Source: an uncultured Alphaproteobacteria bacterium | GTDB taxonomy: Bacteria; Pseudomonadota; Alphaproteobacteria; HIMB59 | Direction of reading: 5' to 3' | NCBI GenBank assembly: GCA_902527545.1 | Contig: CABZPR010000012.1 | Coordinates: 1-40,277, forward strand | DNA: 40,277 nt | Shown: positions 1 to 7,242 of the stretch, piece after piece | Position numbering within the stretch: the stretch's first letter is position 1 | Layout of the letters: each line of letters begins with the position of its first letter | Program-made: the position numbers and the translations under genes | Notes under the pieces: model-generated | Told to the model about the DNA's origin: nothing | Database searches by the model: none | Seen by the model: only the letters and a program-made list of their open reading frames with translations

Positions 1-618
1 AGCTGAGTGATAACTTTTTATATTTTTGTGATAATCAAGGTGATCGGACTCTAAATTAGTTAAAATACAATAATTGTACATTAAATTTCCAATTCTTCCC
101 TCGCAATATCCAATACTAGAAACCTCCAAAAAAACAAATTTTACGTAATTTTCATTTGCAATTTTAAGTAAATTAAGAATTTCAAAAAATGAAGGTGTTG
201 TATTATTTAATTTTTTTATTTTTTTTGAATTTATAAAGAAACCTAATGTACCAATGTAACTAGACTTTATACCATTAATATTAAATAATTTATTTGCTCC
301 ATAGGCAATAGAAGTTTTACCATTAGTCCCAGTTACAAAAACAATTTTAAGTTTCTTCAAATCGTAAAAAATTTTGGCTATATTATTTAAATCTTTTTGA
401 TTTTTATAAAAAAAAAATTTAATAGAGTTTTGTTTTACATTCTTTTTAAATTTAATATCACATATTACGTATTTACATTTTTTTTTTAAAGCTAAGTTTT
501 TATAAATAATAAATTTTTTATAATTTTTATTATCAAAAAGAAAAATAGATTTTTTATTACAGTCTTGCCAATTAGAAATAATTTTAAAACCTTTATCCTT
601 TAATTGATTTAAGTCCAT
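1..618 (-). CDS. murE: MurE, UDP-MurNAc-tripeptide ligase (N-terminal part, cut by window edge)
   Basis: Cytoplasmic ATP-dependent ligase that adds the third residue (meso-diaminopimelate in most Gram-negatives) to UDP-MurNAc-L-Ala-D-Glu. I translated the minus strand from the ATG at 618; 206 codons stay open to the window edge, so the C-terminal half is missing. Visible Mur-ligase features are the P-loop VTGTNGKTS (residues 95-103), a TTPS motif after it, EVSSIGY, and TNL-x3-DHLDYH near the end of the visible part. The start ATG overlaps the ftsI stop as TAATG, which implies translational coupling. The family usually reads EVSSH at the motif that is EVSSI here. The N-terminal domain is lysine-rich and weakly conserved, and contains two 10-nt homopolymers that remain in frame. 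The family call is secure; the added amino acid is inferred. Confidence 0.93.
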   Translation of the reverse strand, partial: MDLNQLKDKGFKIISNWQDCNKKSIFLFDNKNYKKFIIYKNLALKKKCKYVICDIKFKKNVKQNSIKFFFYKNQKDLNNIAKIFYDLKKLKIVFVTGTNGKTSIAYGANKLFNINGIKSSYIGTLGFFINSKKIKKLNNTTPSFFEILNLLKIANENYVKFVFLEVSSIGYCEGRIGNLMYNYCILTNLESDHLDYHKNIKSYHSA

Positions 619-2087
619 TAAATATCTGTACTTTTAGGATTGATTATAGATAAGTCCAGATATATATAAATCTCTTTCAAAAGATTATAAAAAGATGGCT
701 TTACAGTATTTCCAGCAGTCATAAATTTACCATATGACTCTTTTGGATTTTGCATAAATATTAAATTCAAATATTTTGGATTATTGTAGGGGAAAAAACT
801 TATATATGTAACATTTTGAATTTTTTCATTGCTAGACACTGTTTGATCTGCAGTACCAGTTTTTCCAGCAACTAAAAAATTTTTGTATAGATCGTTATTT
901 GTTTCATTTGCATAAAATAGTAATTTATTAATAGTATTAGAAATTTGATTGTATTTATTTTTGTTTTGTTTTTCCTGTTTTTCGAAAGAAGCCATAAAGT
1001 TGTCTCTTCCAGTTATTATTTTTCCATAAGCATTAACGAGTTGAATTGGTGAAACTGACAAGCCATAACCAAAAGGAATATTATCACAATATCTACCTCT
1101 AAAATTATTGACTGTTGGTTCTACAGATTTCATGCCAAATCCAATCTTAGTCGATTTTAAAAGACCAATTTCTTCCAAATCAACTTGAAACTCACTTTCA
1201 CAGTCTAAATTTCTTCTTATTAAAATTGCTCCTCTATTAGAGGATTTTTTAAGTATATCTCCGACTTGCATTGGTATATTGCTATTATAAGGATAATCAT
1301 TAATAATTTTGTTTCCGATGTAAACAGGTTGGTCAACATCAAAATATTCGTTGATACCAATTTTTTGATTTTTTATTGCTGAATAAACAGTGAATGTTTT
1401 AAAGACTGATCCAAAGTCAAATTTAAGATCTTTTAAAGGTAATAAGGTTTGATCAAATTTGTTAAGTTTATCTCTGTTATCTAAAAATACACTACTAATG
1501 ATCTCCTCGCTACTTAAGTCAACTAAAACATTCATTGCATAATCTGGCTTCAAATTTAAAGTATCCTGATACAAAGAGTCGTATATTTTCTTTTGGATGT
1601 GGATATCTAAAGATAATTCAATATCATTATGATTTTGATCTATAAATTTTTCAATTAATGATACACCTTGGTGTTCAATATTTGTATGACCAATCAAATT
1701 ATTTGTAATAGCACTATAAGGATATTTTCTAGTGAGAATTTTTTCAAATTTTATGTAAGGATCACCTTTATAAATTGACTCTAAAATTTCAGAAAGAGGA
1801 ACATCTCTATTTAAATATCTAACTTTATTCTTAATATTTTTAACTGAGTAATTGTAATCAGAGTAAGCTAGAGTATTTTTATGTAAATCATAAATTGTAG
1901 GTAATGGTTTAAAAGATGTACCTGCAACTCTATTTGAAGAACTTGTGTTATTATCTAAACTTAAAATTATAAGTCGAGCAAAAATAGCCAAAAATAAAAA
2001 AAGAATAGTTAAAATAAAAAAGTTATAATAACCTTTCGTCTCAGATAATAGTTTATAATCTGTTTCATTACTAAGGTTGAACATCAT
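618..2087 (-). CDS. ftsI: FtsI / PBP3, septal peptidoglycan transpeptidase
   Basis: Class B penicillin-binding protein that cross-links septal peptidoglycan with FtsW. An N-terminal membrane anchor lies at about residues 22-44, followed by a periplasmic pedestal and the transpeptidase domain. All three catalytic motifs are present: SVFK at 227-230 (nucleophile Ser227), SSN at 282-284 and KTGT at 409-412. At 489 residues it is shorter than the roughly 570-590 of many proteobacterial homologues, and it ends soon after the transpeptidase fold. Two ATG codons sit in tandem at the start (2087 and 2084). The start lies 17 nt inside ftsL and the stop overlaps murE as TAATG. Position in the mra cluster supports FtsI over other class B PBPs. 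Confidence 0.95.
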   Translation of the reverse strand: MMFNLSNETDYKLLSETKGYYNFFILTILFLFLAIFARLIILSLDNNTSSSNRVAGTSFKPLPTIYDLHKNTLAYSDYNYSVKNIKNKVRYLNRDVPLSEILESIYKGDPYIKFEKILTRKYPYSAITNNLIGHTNIEHQGVSLIEKFIDQNHNDIELSLDIHIQKKIYDSLYQDTLNLKPDYAMNVLVDLSSEEIISSVFLDNRDKLNKFDQTLLPLKDLKFDFGSVFKTFTVYSAIKNQKIGINEYFDVDQPVYIGNKIINDYPYNSNIPMQVGDILKKSSNRGAILIRRNLDCESEFQVDLEEIGLLKSTKIGFGMKSVEPTVNNFRGRYCDNIPFGYGLSVSPIQLVNAYGKIITGRDNFMASFEKQEKQNKNKYNQISNTINKLLFYANETNNDLYKNFLVAGKTGTADQTVSSNEKIQNVTYISFFPYNNPKYLNLIFMQNPKESYGKFMTAGNTVKPSFYNLLKEIYIYLDLSIINPKSTDI

Positions 2088-2364
2088 TGACCTTTATTAT
2101 TGTAAAGTCATCAAATTCATTCCTATCAAATTTAATAATTTTTTTATTATTAGTATACTCATAATTATTAAATTCATTAATTTGCAATTGATTTATTTGT
2201 TTTGTAAGAAGAATTTCTCTATTAATATATTTTTGATGATCTTCAATATAATTCTTTTTTAAATATGATAAATCATTATCAAGTATCTTAATTTGGTTTT
2301 TAAAACTTAAAAAAAGAATAATAAATATAAATAATAAAAAAAATTTAGATATATAATTTATCAA
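2071..2364 (-). CDS. ftsL: FtsL-like small bitopic division protein
   Basis: A 97-residue protein with a short basic N-terminus, one membrane segment (about residues 6-21) and a charged, coiled-coil-like periplasmic part (about 22-65). FtsL family sequence is barely conserved; the call rests on size, topology and the slot between rsmH and ftsI, where ftsL normally lies. FtsL forms a complex with FtsB and FtsQ that activates FtsWI. The start is TTG, overlapping the rsmH stop as TTGA, with no alternative ATG before the membrane segment. The 3' end runs 17 nt into ftsI. The compact overlaps suggest coupled translation of rsmH-ftsL-ftsI-murE. Confidence 0.8.
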   Translation of the reverse strand: MINYISKFFLLFIFIILFLSFKNQIKILDNDLSYLKKNYIEDHQKYINREILLTKQINQLQINEFNNYEYTNNKKIIKFDRNEFDDFTIIKVNDVQP

Positions 2365-3263
2365 TTTATAAATTTCCCTACTCTCAATTTTGCTGATCTA
2401 GATCTGTTATTTTCTAAAACTTCAATCCTTGATGCTGTTAATGGTTTTTTTGTAAGAATTTCAAAGCCCCAAAATCTATTATTTTCTAAATTTTTATTTT
2501 TATTTATTTTATTGTCTCTAAAGTAACTCTTAACTATTCGGTCTTCTAAACTATGAAATGAAATTATTGCTAGATAAGCATTTATTTCCAAAAAATTATG
2601 TACTTTTTTTAAGAAAATTTCTAAATTATTTAATTCATTGTTTGTCTCTATTCTTAATGCTTGAAATGCTTGCGTAGCAAAGTGTATTTTTTTAGATCTA
2701 AAGTTAACACCACTATCTCTCAAAACCTCAATAAATTCAAAATTTGTCGTAATCTTTTTTGAAGATCTTTGGTTAATGATGTATTTTGCTAATTTTTCAG
2801 CTTGATTTATCTGACCGTACAAATAAAAAACTCTTTGGAGATCATCTTGATTATAATGGTTAATAATTTCGTACGCATTTAAATTACCTCCTAAATAATT
2901 CATATTTAATTTTGAATTAGTTTTAAAAGATAATCCTATATCTTTGTCATCTAGTTGAAGAGATGAAAACCCCAAATCTAATAAAATAAAATTAAATTTT
3001 TTTTGATCTAGTTTTATTATGTCTAGATTTTTAAAATTTGTTTCATAAAAAATTATATTTTTATATTTTTGTTTTAATATTTCAGCTATTCTAAATGAAT
3101 TCTTATCTTGATCAAACGCAGTTACATGATGACCAAGTTCTAAAAATTTTTTGGAGTGACCTCCTCCACCAAATGTACAATCTAGAATTGATAAATTTTT
3201 TTTATTATGAATAAATGACAGAATTTCATTAGACATAATTGGTATGTGTTGATTTTTTATCAT
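2361..3263 (-). CDS. rsmH: RsmH, 16S rRNA (cytosine-1402-N4) methyltransferase
   Basis: SAM-dependent enzyme that N4-methylates C1402 in the decoding centre of 16S rRNA. Family motifs appear in order: H-x-P near residue 7, the SAM-binding segment DCTFGGGGHS (about 29-38), DLGFSSLQLDD, the block FATQAFQALRIETNNEL, ISFHSLEDRIVK, and the C-terminal NNRSRSAKLRV. The length of 300 residues is typical. Its start overlaps the mraZ stop as ATGA and its stop overlaps the ftsL TTG start. Location directly after mraZ is the standard dcw order. Confidence 0.97.
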   Translation of the reverse strand: MIKNQHIPIMSNEILSFIHNKKNLSILDCTFGGGGHSKKFLELGHHVTAFDQDKNSFRIAEILKQKYKNIIFYETNFKNLDIIKLDQKKFNFILLDLGFSSLQLDDKDIGLSFKTNSKLNMNYLGGNLNAYEIINHYNQDDLQRVFYLYGQINQAEKLAKYIINQRSSKKITTNFEFIEVLRDSGVNFRSKKIHFATQAFQALRIETNNELNNLEIFLKKVHNFLEINAYLAIISFHSLEDRIVKSYFRDNKINKNKNLENNRFWGFEILTKKPLTASRIEVLENNRSRSAKLRVGKFIN

Positions 3264-3676
3264 TTAAATTTTGCTCTAGAGATTTTTTTATGAGTTTCTC
3301 CTAACTTTTTTTCCCAAATTTCAAAATGATTTCCTTTTCCTATAAATATTATTTCTTTTGATAATTTTGAAAATTTTTGAAGTTGTTCTTTTAATGTAAA
3401 TCGACCCTCTTTATCTATAGTGATTTCTTCTAGATCTGAAAGAATAGCCGTTTTAAAATGATCATTTTTTTTGGAAAAGAAATCCTTCTCATCAAAATTT
3501 TTTACTAACGAATTAATCTTAGAGGATAGATGTATCTCTAAGCACTCATATTTTAGACTCTTAAATATAAATATTTTTTCTCGGGTACTATTTATAACTG
3601 ACCTGAAAGAAGATGGTATTGCAACCCTATTTTTAGTATCAATTATTCCATAAAAAGATGATAAAAACATTAACAT
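3260..3676 (-). CDS. mraZ: MraZ, transcriptional regulator of the mra/dcw cluster
   Basis: DNA-binding protein of the AbrB-like swapped-hairpin fold with two repeats: DTKNRVAIPSSFR (residues 13-25) and DKEGRFTL near residues 87-94. MraZ proteins form rings that bind arrays of TGGGN-type repeats and repress their own operon. The longest frame starts at the ATG at 3676 (MLMFLSSF). The ATG at 3670, giving MFLSSFYGIID, matches the usual family N-terminus at least as well; I cannot decide between them. No Shine-Dalgarno sequence precedes either, and the predicted transcription start lies about 7 nt upstream of the first. It overlaps rsmH as ATGA. A matching repeat array spans the promoter, so autoregulation is likely. 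Confidence 0.94.
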   Translation of the reverse strand: MLMFLSSFYGIIDTKNRVAIPSSFRSVINSTREKIFIFKSLKYECLEIHLSSKINSLVKNFDEKDFFSKKNDHFKTAILSDLEEITIDKEGRFTLKEQLQKFSKLSKEIIFIGKGNHFEIWEKKLGETHKKISRAKFK

Positions 3677-3700
3677 GGTATTTTATGGGATTATATGGGA
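3676..3700. promoter_or_regulatory. Putative MraZ operator: three direct repeats at 10-bp period
   Basis: On the plus strand TGGTA (3676-3680), TGGGA (3686-3690) and TGGGA (3696-3700) are separated by exactly 5 bp each. Described MraZ sites are arrays of TGGGN separated by 5 nt, so sequence and spacing both match; the first copy is degenerate. The array covers the -10 box and touches the mraZ start codon. It lies on the strand opposite to transcription, and I am not certain that this orientation matches characterised operators. Confidence 0.6.
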
Positions 3701-3717
3701 TTTTAAACTAATAGCAA
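3690..3717 (-). promoter_or_regulatory. Putative sigma-70 promoter of the mra/fts cluster
   Basis: On the minus strand a -35 box TTGCTA (3717-3712) is followed after 16 bp by a perfect -10 box TATAAT (3695-3690). The expected transcription start is near 3683, only about 7 nt before the first mraZ ATG. This is the only convincing promoter in the 48 bp between rnpB and mraZ; read-through from rnpB is also possible. Confidence 0.65.
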
Positions 3718-3724
3718 ATAGTAT

Positions 3725-4050
3725 TGGGTAGCTATAAGCTGAGTTCTGTATTTAAAAATTGCAGTCATTTATCTAGATTAACTATTACTAGATAATTCTA
3801 GCGATCAACCCAGGCCAGTTGTAGAAATAACTTCGGCCTCTATTTGATCTTACTCGTGATAGGGTTTACATATTGCGATACTTTTTAAATATCCGGTGAG
3901 CTCTTACCTCACCTTTTCACCCTTACCTTACGGTGGTATATTTCTGTTGCACTTTCCCTAAGGTTACCCTCGACGGATGTTATCCGTTATCACTTTCTAC
4001 GCGAGCTCAGACTTTCCTCTTTGTAAAACAAAGCGACTGCGCGCTACCCA
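3725..4050 (-). ncRNA. rnpB: RNase P RNA (bacterial type A-like)
   Basis: The catalytic RNA that matures tRNA 5' ends. Reading the minus strand, the 5' end TGGGTAGC (4050-4043) pairs with GCTACCCA at the 3' end (3732-3725), forming P1. Conserved blocks follow: GAGGAAAGTCTGAGCTC (4020-4004), GAAAGTGCAACAGAAA, GGTAAGAGCTCACCG, GTAAACCC, then AGATAAATGACTGC and ACAGAACTCAGCTTATAG near the 3' end. The P4 strands CTGAG and CTCAG are changed together relative to E. coli CCGGG/CCCGG and still pair. The length of about 326 nt is somewhat short for type A. Between an ampD-type gene and mraZ is, as I recall, a usual alphaproteobacterial position. Confidence 0.95.
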
Positions 4051-4055
4051 TTATT

Positions 4056-4061
4056 AATATA
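4056..4061 (-). promoter_or_regulatory. Putative -10 box of rnpB
   Basis: TATATT on the minus strand (4061-4056) ends 5 nt before the inferred rnpB 5' end at 4050, the usual distance. No good -35 box is visible, and the area is extremely AT-rich, so confidence is modest. Confidence 0.4.
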
Positions 4062-4068
4062 TATAAAA

Positions 4069-4713
4069 TTAATTAAATAATAAATTATAAAAATCATAAT
4101 AAAATTTTTTTGATTGAGAGGGATTTATTTTTGAATAATTTAATGATCGCTTTACAGACATTATGCAAAATTTTTTATATTGCTTAATATATGACTTATG
4201 GAAACCATATAGGTTTAACATTTTATTAATAGTATAATTATTTTTACCTTTTTTTTTGTAATCGAACCTAGATATACCAATTTTTTTTATAAAAAATTTT
4301 TCTCCTGGGTCTTTTTTTCTATTCGGTGCAATATCTGAGTGAAAAATAATATTTCTATCTGAGATAGAGAAATTTCTTTTCAAAAAAAATATCAATTTTT
4401 TGAGGGATTCATATTGTTTATTAGAATAGTTTGTATAACCAAAATTGTGACCTTTGTTTTCAAGCTCAATTCCAATAGAATAATCATTTATATTAATTTC
4501 ATTTCTCCATTTAGATTTACCAGCATGCCAAGCTTTATATTTTGGACATAACAAATTTAAAATGATACCCTTTCTGCTTATCAAATAGTGCGCACTAACA
4601 TTTGAGCCTATATCAGATAATTTCCTATAAGCTAGTTTTAGTGTTTTCATTCCTGTATAATGGATGACAATATATTTGACTATTTTATTTTTTTTTCTAA
4701 CGCTATAATTCAT
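4069..4713 (-). CDS. ampD: N-acetylmuramoyl-L-alanine amidase, AmpD type (Amidase_2)
   Basis: Zinc amidase that cleaves the MurNAc-L-Ala bond of (anhydro)muropeptides. Zinc ligands by alignment with AmpD are His18 (IVIHYTG), His125 and Asp135 (HSDIAPNRKKDPGEKF); Glu83 in SIGIELEN is the likely catalytic glutamate. VSAHYLI and AWHAGKS are further family motifs. There is no signal peptide, so it is probably cytoplasmic and acts in cell-wall recycling like AmpD. About 75 strongly basic C-terminal residues follow the catalytic core; this tail is poorly conserved. The ATG lies only 2 bp from the divergent bamD start codon, so each gene's upstream signals must lie inside the other's coding sequence. 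Confidence 0.88.
   Translation of the reverse strand: MNYSVRKKNKIVKYIVIHYTGMKTLKLAYRKLSDIGSNVSAHYLISRKGIILNLLCPKYKAWHAGKSKWRNEININDYSIGIELENKGHNFGYTNYSNKQYESLKKLIFFLKRNFSISDRNIIFHSDIAPNRKKDPGEKFFIKKIGISRFDYKKKGKNNYTINKMLNLYGFHKSYIKQYKKFCIMSVKRSLNYSKINPSQSKKFYYDFYNLLFN
4704..4709 (+). promoter_or_regulatory. Perfect -10 box for bamD, implying a leaderless mRNA
   Basis: TATAAT ends 6 bp before the GTG start of bamD at 4716, so transcription should begin at or next to the G of the start codon. The box lies inside the 5' end of the divergent amidase gene. TTGACT at 4676-4681 is 22 bp upstream, too far for a standard -35 element. Confidence 0.55.
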
Positions 4714-4715
4714 CT

Positions 4716-5588
4716 GTGAAAAATTCGATTCTTTTATTAATATTTTTTTTTACAATATCCTGTTCTTCTAATGATAAAGATGTATATAAAAATGATAAAA
4801 GTCTATATGAAAATAATTTACTTAAGGATTATGAATTATTTAATTTAGCCAATGATTACATTAATACAAATCAATTTAAATTAGCTTTAATTGAATTGGA
4901 CAAAATAGAGGTGCTTTATCCTAGTAGTTCATATGCTAAAAAAAGTATGCTTTTAACTGGTTACATTTATTTTCTTGAGAAGGATTATGAAAAAACTAGA
5001 GCTATTGCTGAAATGTATCAGAGATACTACCCTGGAAACAACGATATCGTTTATGCTAATTATTTAGAAGCCATGACTTATTATGTTTTGATGAAAAAAC
5101 ATGATTATAGTCAAGAAAATACATATAAAGCATTAGAAAAGTTTAACTTTATTTTAAATGCTTATCCAAACAGTAAATATGAAATTGATATTCTTACAAA
5201 AGTTAAGTTAATAAATAATAACTTAGCAGCAGAAAAATTAGATGTAGCTAAATTTTATTTGAATAAAAATAATACGAATGGTGCATTAGTTTATTTAAAG
5301 GATATCTATACGAATCATAGTTCAAGTCTCTCAATTGAAGAAACACTTTTTTTAATAACTAAAATATACTATTCATTAGACGAAAATGAATTATCAAAAA
5401 AATATGCATCTATTTTAGCTTACAATTTTCCCAATAGTATTTGGTATAAAAAATCATTTCAACTTATTAACAATTTAAACGATATAGGTGAAAATCAAAA
5501 ATGGTATGAAAAATTTAATCCTACAAAAATATTTAGAAATGACGATCAAAATAACTCTAATAATACAATAATACAATCTATAGAATAA
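4716..5588 (+). CDS. bamD: BamD, outer-membrane assembly lipoprotein
   Basis: TPR lipoprotein of the BAM complex, which folds beta-barrel proteins into the outer membrane. The start is GTG; residues 1-15 form a lipoprotein signal with lipobox FTISC and acylated Cys16. TPR-like helical pairs follow (about 40-260): NQFKLALIELDKIEVLYPSS, a copy with KTRAIAEMYQRYYPGN, and LEKFNFILNAYPNSKY. BamD family traits include the paired Y/F-P-x-S repeat ends. At 290 residues it is longer than E. coli BamD (245), with an Asn-rich C-terminal tail. It is followed 4 bp later by recN, an arrangement common in proteobacteria. Confidence 0.9.
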   Translation: MKNSILLLIFFFTISCSSNDKDVYKNDKSLYENNLLKDYELFNLANDYINTNQFKLALIELDKIEVLYPSSSYAKKSMLLTGYIYFLEKDYEKTRAIAEMYQRYYPGNNDIVYANYLEAMTYYVLMKKHDYSQENTYKALEKFNFILNAYPNSKYEIDILTKVKLINNNLAAEKLDVAKFYLNKNNTNGALVYLKDIYTNHSSSLSIEETLFLITKIYYSLDENELSKKYASILAYNFPNSIWYKKSFQLINNLNDIGENQKWYEKFNPTKIFRNDDQNNSNNTIIQSIE

Positions 5589-5592
5589 ACAT

Positions 5593-7239
5593 ATGTTAGT
5601 TTCATTGGAAATTAAAAATTTTCTTTTGATTAAAAAAATATCAATCAATTTTATTAATGGATTTAATGCATTTACTGGAGAAACAGGTGCGGGTAAGTCT
5701 ATTATTATAGAGGGACTTAAATTAGCACTTGGAGGAAAAAATCAAACTAGTCTTAATTTACAAGATGGTGAGATTTCATCGATAAAAGCAGTTTTTGAAA
5801 TCAATAATTTAATTAAAAAAAATCTCGATGAACACAACATTAATATTGAAGACGATTATCTAATTGTAGAAAGACAGATAAACTCAAGTCAAAAATCAAA
5901 ATTACTAATAAATGGCGAAGTAAAACCTTTAAATAACATAAAAGGGATTTTAAAAAATGTAATTGAATTTCAAGAAAATTTTGAACAACAAGAGCTTTTT
6001 GATAATAAATATTTTCTAAGATTTATAGATAATATAGGTAATATTGAAATGAATGATTTAAATTATAAATTTAAAAAATTTATAAATTCAAAAAACATTT
6101 ATCAATCTCATTTAGACAATGAAAAAAATATAATTGAGAAATTAGAAATATTGAAAATCAAAAATAATAAAATTAAAACCTTAAATCCAACTGAAGATGA
6201 GTACGAAGAATTAGTAAACAAAAGAAACTTTTATAAAAATATAAAAAAATATAGTGAAATTTCTAACGAAATTAAGAATTTGACTTCAAAATTTAATTCA
6301 AATGATCTTTTAATTTCAATAGAAAAAAATTTAAATAAATTAAAGGAAATAAATGAAGAATACTCAGATATTACTGAGAAGTTTACTTCATCAATATTAG
6401 ATATTAATGAATTAATTAGTGAATTAGAAAATAAATTTAATTCTGAGGATTATGTTGAAATTGATTTTGATGAAATTGATGAAAAGATTTATCAATATCA
6501 ACAATTATCAAAATACTTTGAAGTAGAACCTAAGAATTTATTTTCAATTAAAGATAAAATATTAAATGAAATAGACTCTCTTGAAAATTTTGACAAAGAG
6601 AAAATAATTTTATGTAAAAATTATACTAATGATCTAAATATTTACAAAGAAGAAGCTCTTAAAGTTTCAAATTTAAGAAAGAAAGAGTCAAAAAAAATAT
6701 CAGAAAATATTAATAAACAACTTCCAATTGTAAATATTGAACAAGGTGAACTTATTTTTAAGTTTTTAGAGAAAGATGAGAAAGATTATAACTCTCAAGG
6801 ATATGATGAACTAGATGTCTTATTTAGAACTAATAAAAAATCTGAATTTAGTTCAATAAAAAAAGTAGCATCTGGGGGTGAGTTATCACGACTACTTCTA
6901 ATAATTAAATCATTGTCAGCCAATAATGATAGTAATTTAACTCTTATCTTTGATGAAGTAGATAGTGGTTTAAGTGGGCAAATAGCATCTAATGTCTCTG
7001 AAAAAATAAATAACATCTCAAAAAAAAATCAAGTTATAGCCATAACACATTCGCCTCAAGTAGCTTCGAAAGCTCACAAACACTGGAAAATTAAGAAAAT
7101 TATTAAAAATGATGAGATGACTAGTCAAATTGTTGAGTTAAATGATGATTCGAGAATTGATGAAATAGCAAGTTTAATAAGTGGAACTAAGATTACCGAG
7201 ACTGCTAAAAAAGTTGCCTTAGATTTACTTAAAAATTAA
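5593..7239 (+). CDS. recN: RecN, SMC-like DNA repair ATPase
   Basis: ATPase of the SMC/RAD50 family acting in double-strand break repair. The Walker A motif GETGAGKS is at residues 29-36. A long coiled-coil region (about 150-350) separates it from the C-terminal half, which carries the ABC signature ASGGELSRLLL (about 426) and Walker B TLIFDEVDSGLSG (about 450), then the AITHSPQVAS switch histidine segment. The length of 548 residues is normal. It lies 4 bp after bamD and 3 bp before ligA, so the three are probably one transcript. No Shine-Dalgarno sequence precedes the ATG. Confidence 0.96.
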   Translation: MLVSLEIKNFLLIKKISINFINGFNAFTGETGAGKSIIIEGLKLALGGKNQTSLNLQDGEISSIKAVFEINNLIKKNLDEHNINIEDDYLIVERQINSSQKSKLLINGEVKPLNNIKGILKNVIEFQENFEQQELFDNKYFLRFIDNIGNIEMNDLNYKFKKFINSKNIYQSHLDNEKNIIEKLEILKIKNNKIKTLNPTEDEYEELVNKRNFYKNIKKYSEISNEIKNLTSKFNSNDLLISIEKNLNKLKEINEEYSDITEKFTSSILDINELISELENKFNSEDYVEIDFDEIDEKIYQYQQLSKYFEVEPKNLFSIKDKILNEIDSLENFDKEKIILCKNYTNDLNIYKEEALKVSNLRKKESKKISENINKQLPIVNIEQGELIFKFLEKDEKDYNSQGYDELDVLFRTNKKSEFSSIKKVASGGELSRLLLIIKSLSANNDSNLTLIFDEVDSGLSGQIASNVSEKINNISKKNQVIAITHSPQVASKAHKHWKIKKIIKNDEMTSQIVELNDDSRIDEIASLISGTKITETAKKVALDLLKN

Positions 7240-7242
7240 AAA

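Noticed and set aside
2077-2262. Open frame on the plus strand opposite ftsL
   Set aside because: It is the mirror of an AT-rich coding region, has no family resemblance or start signals, and ftsL fits the mra cluster context.
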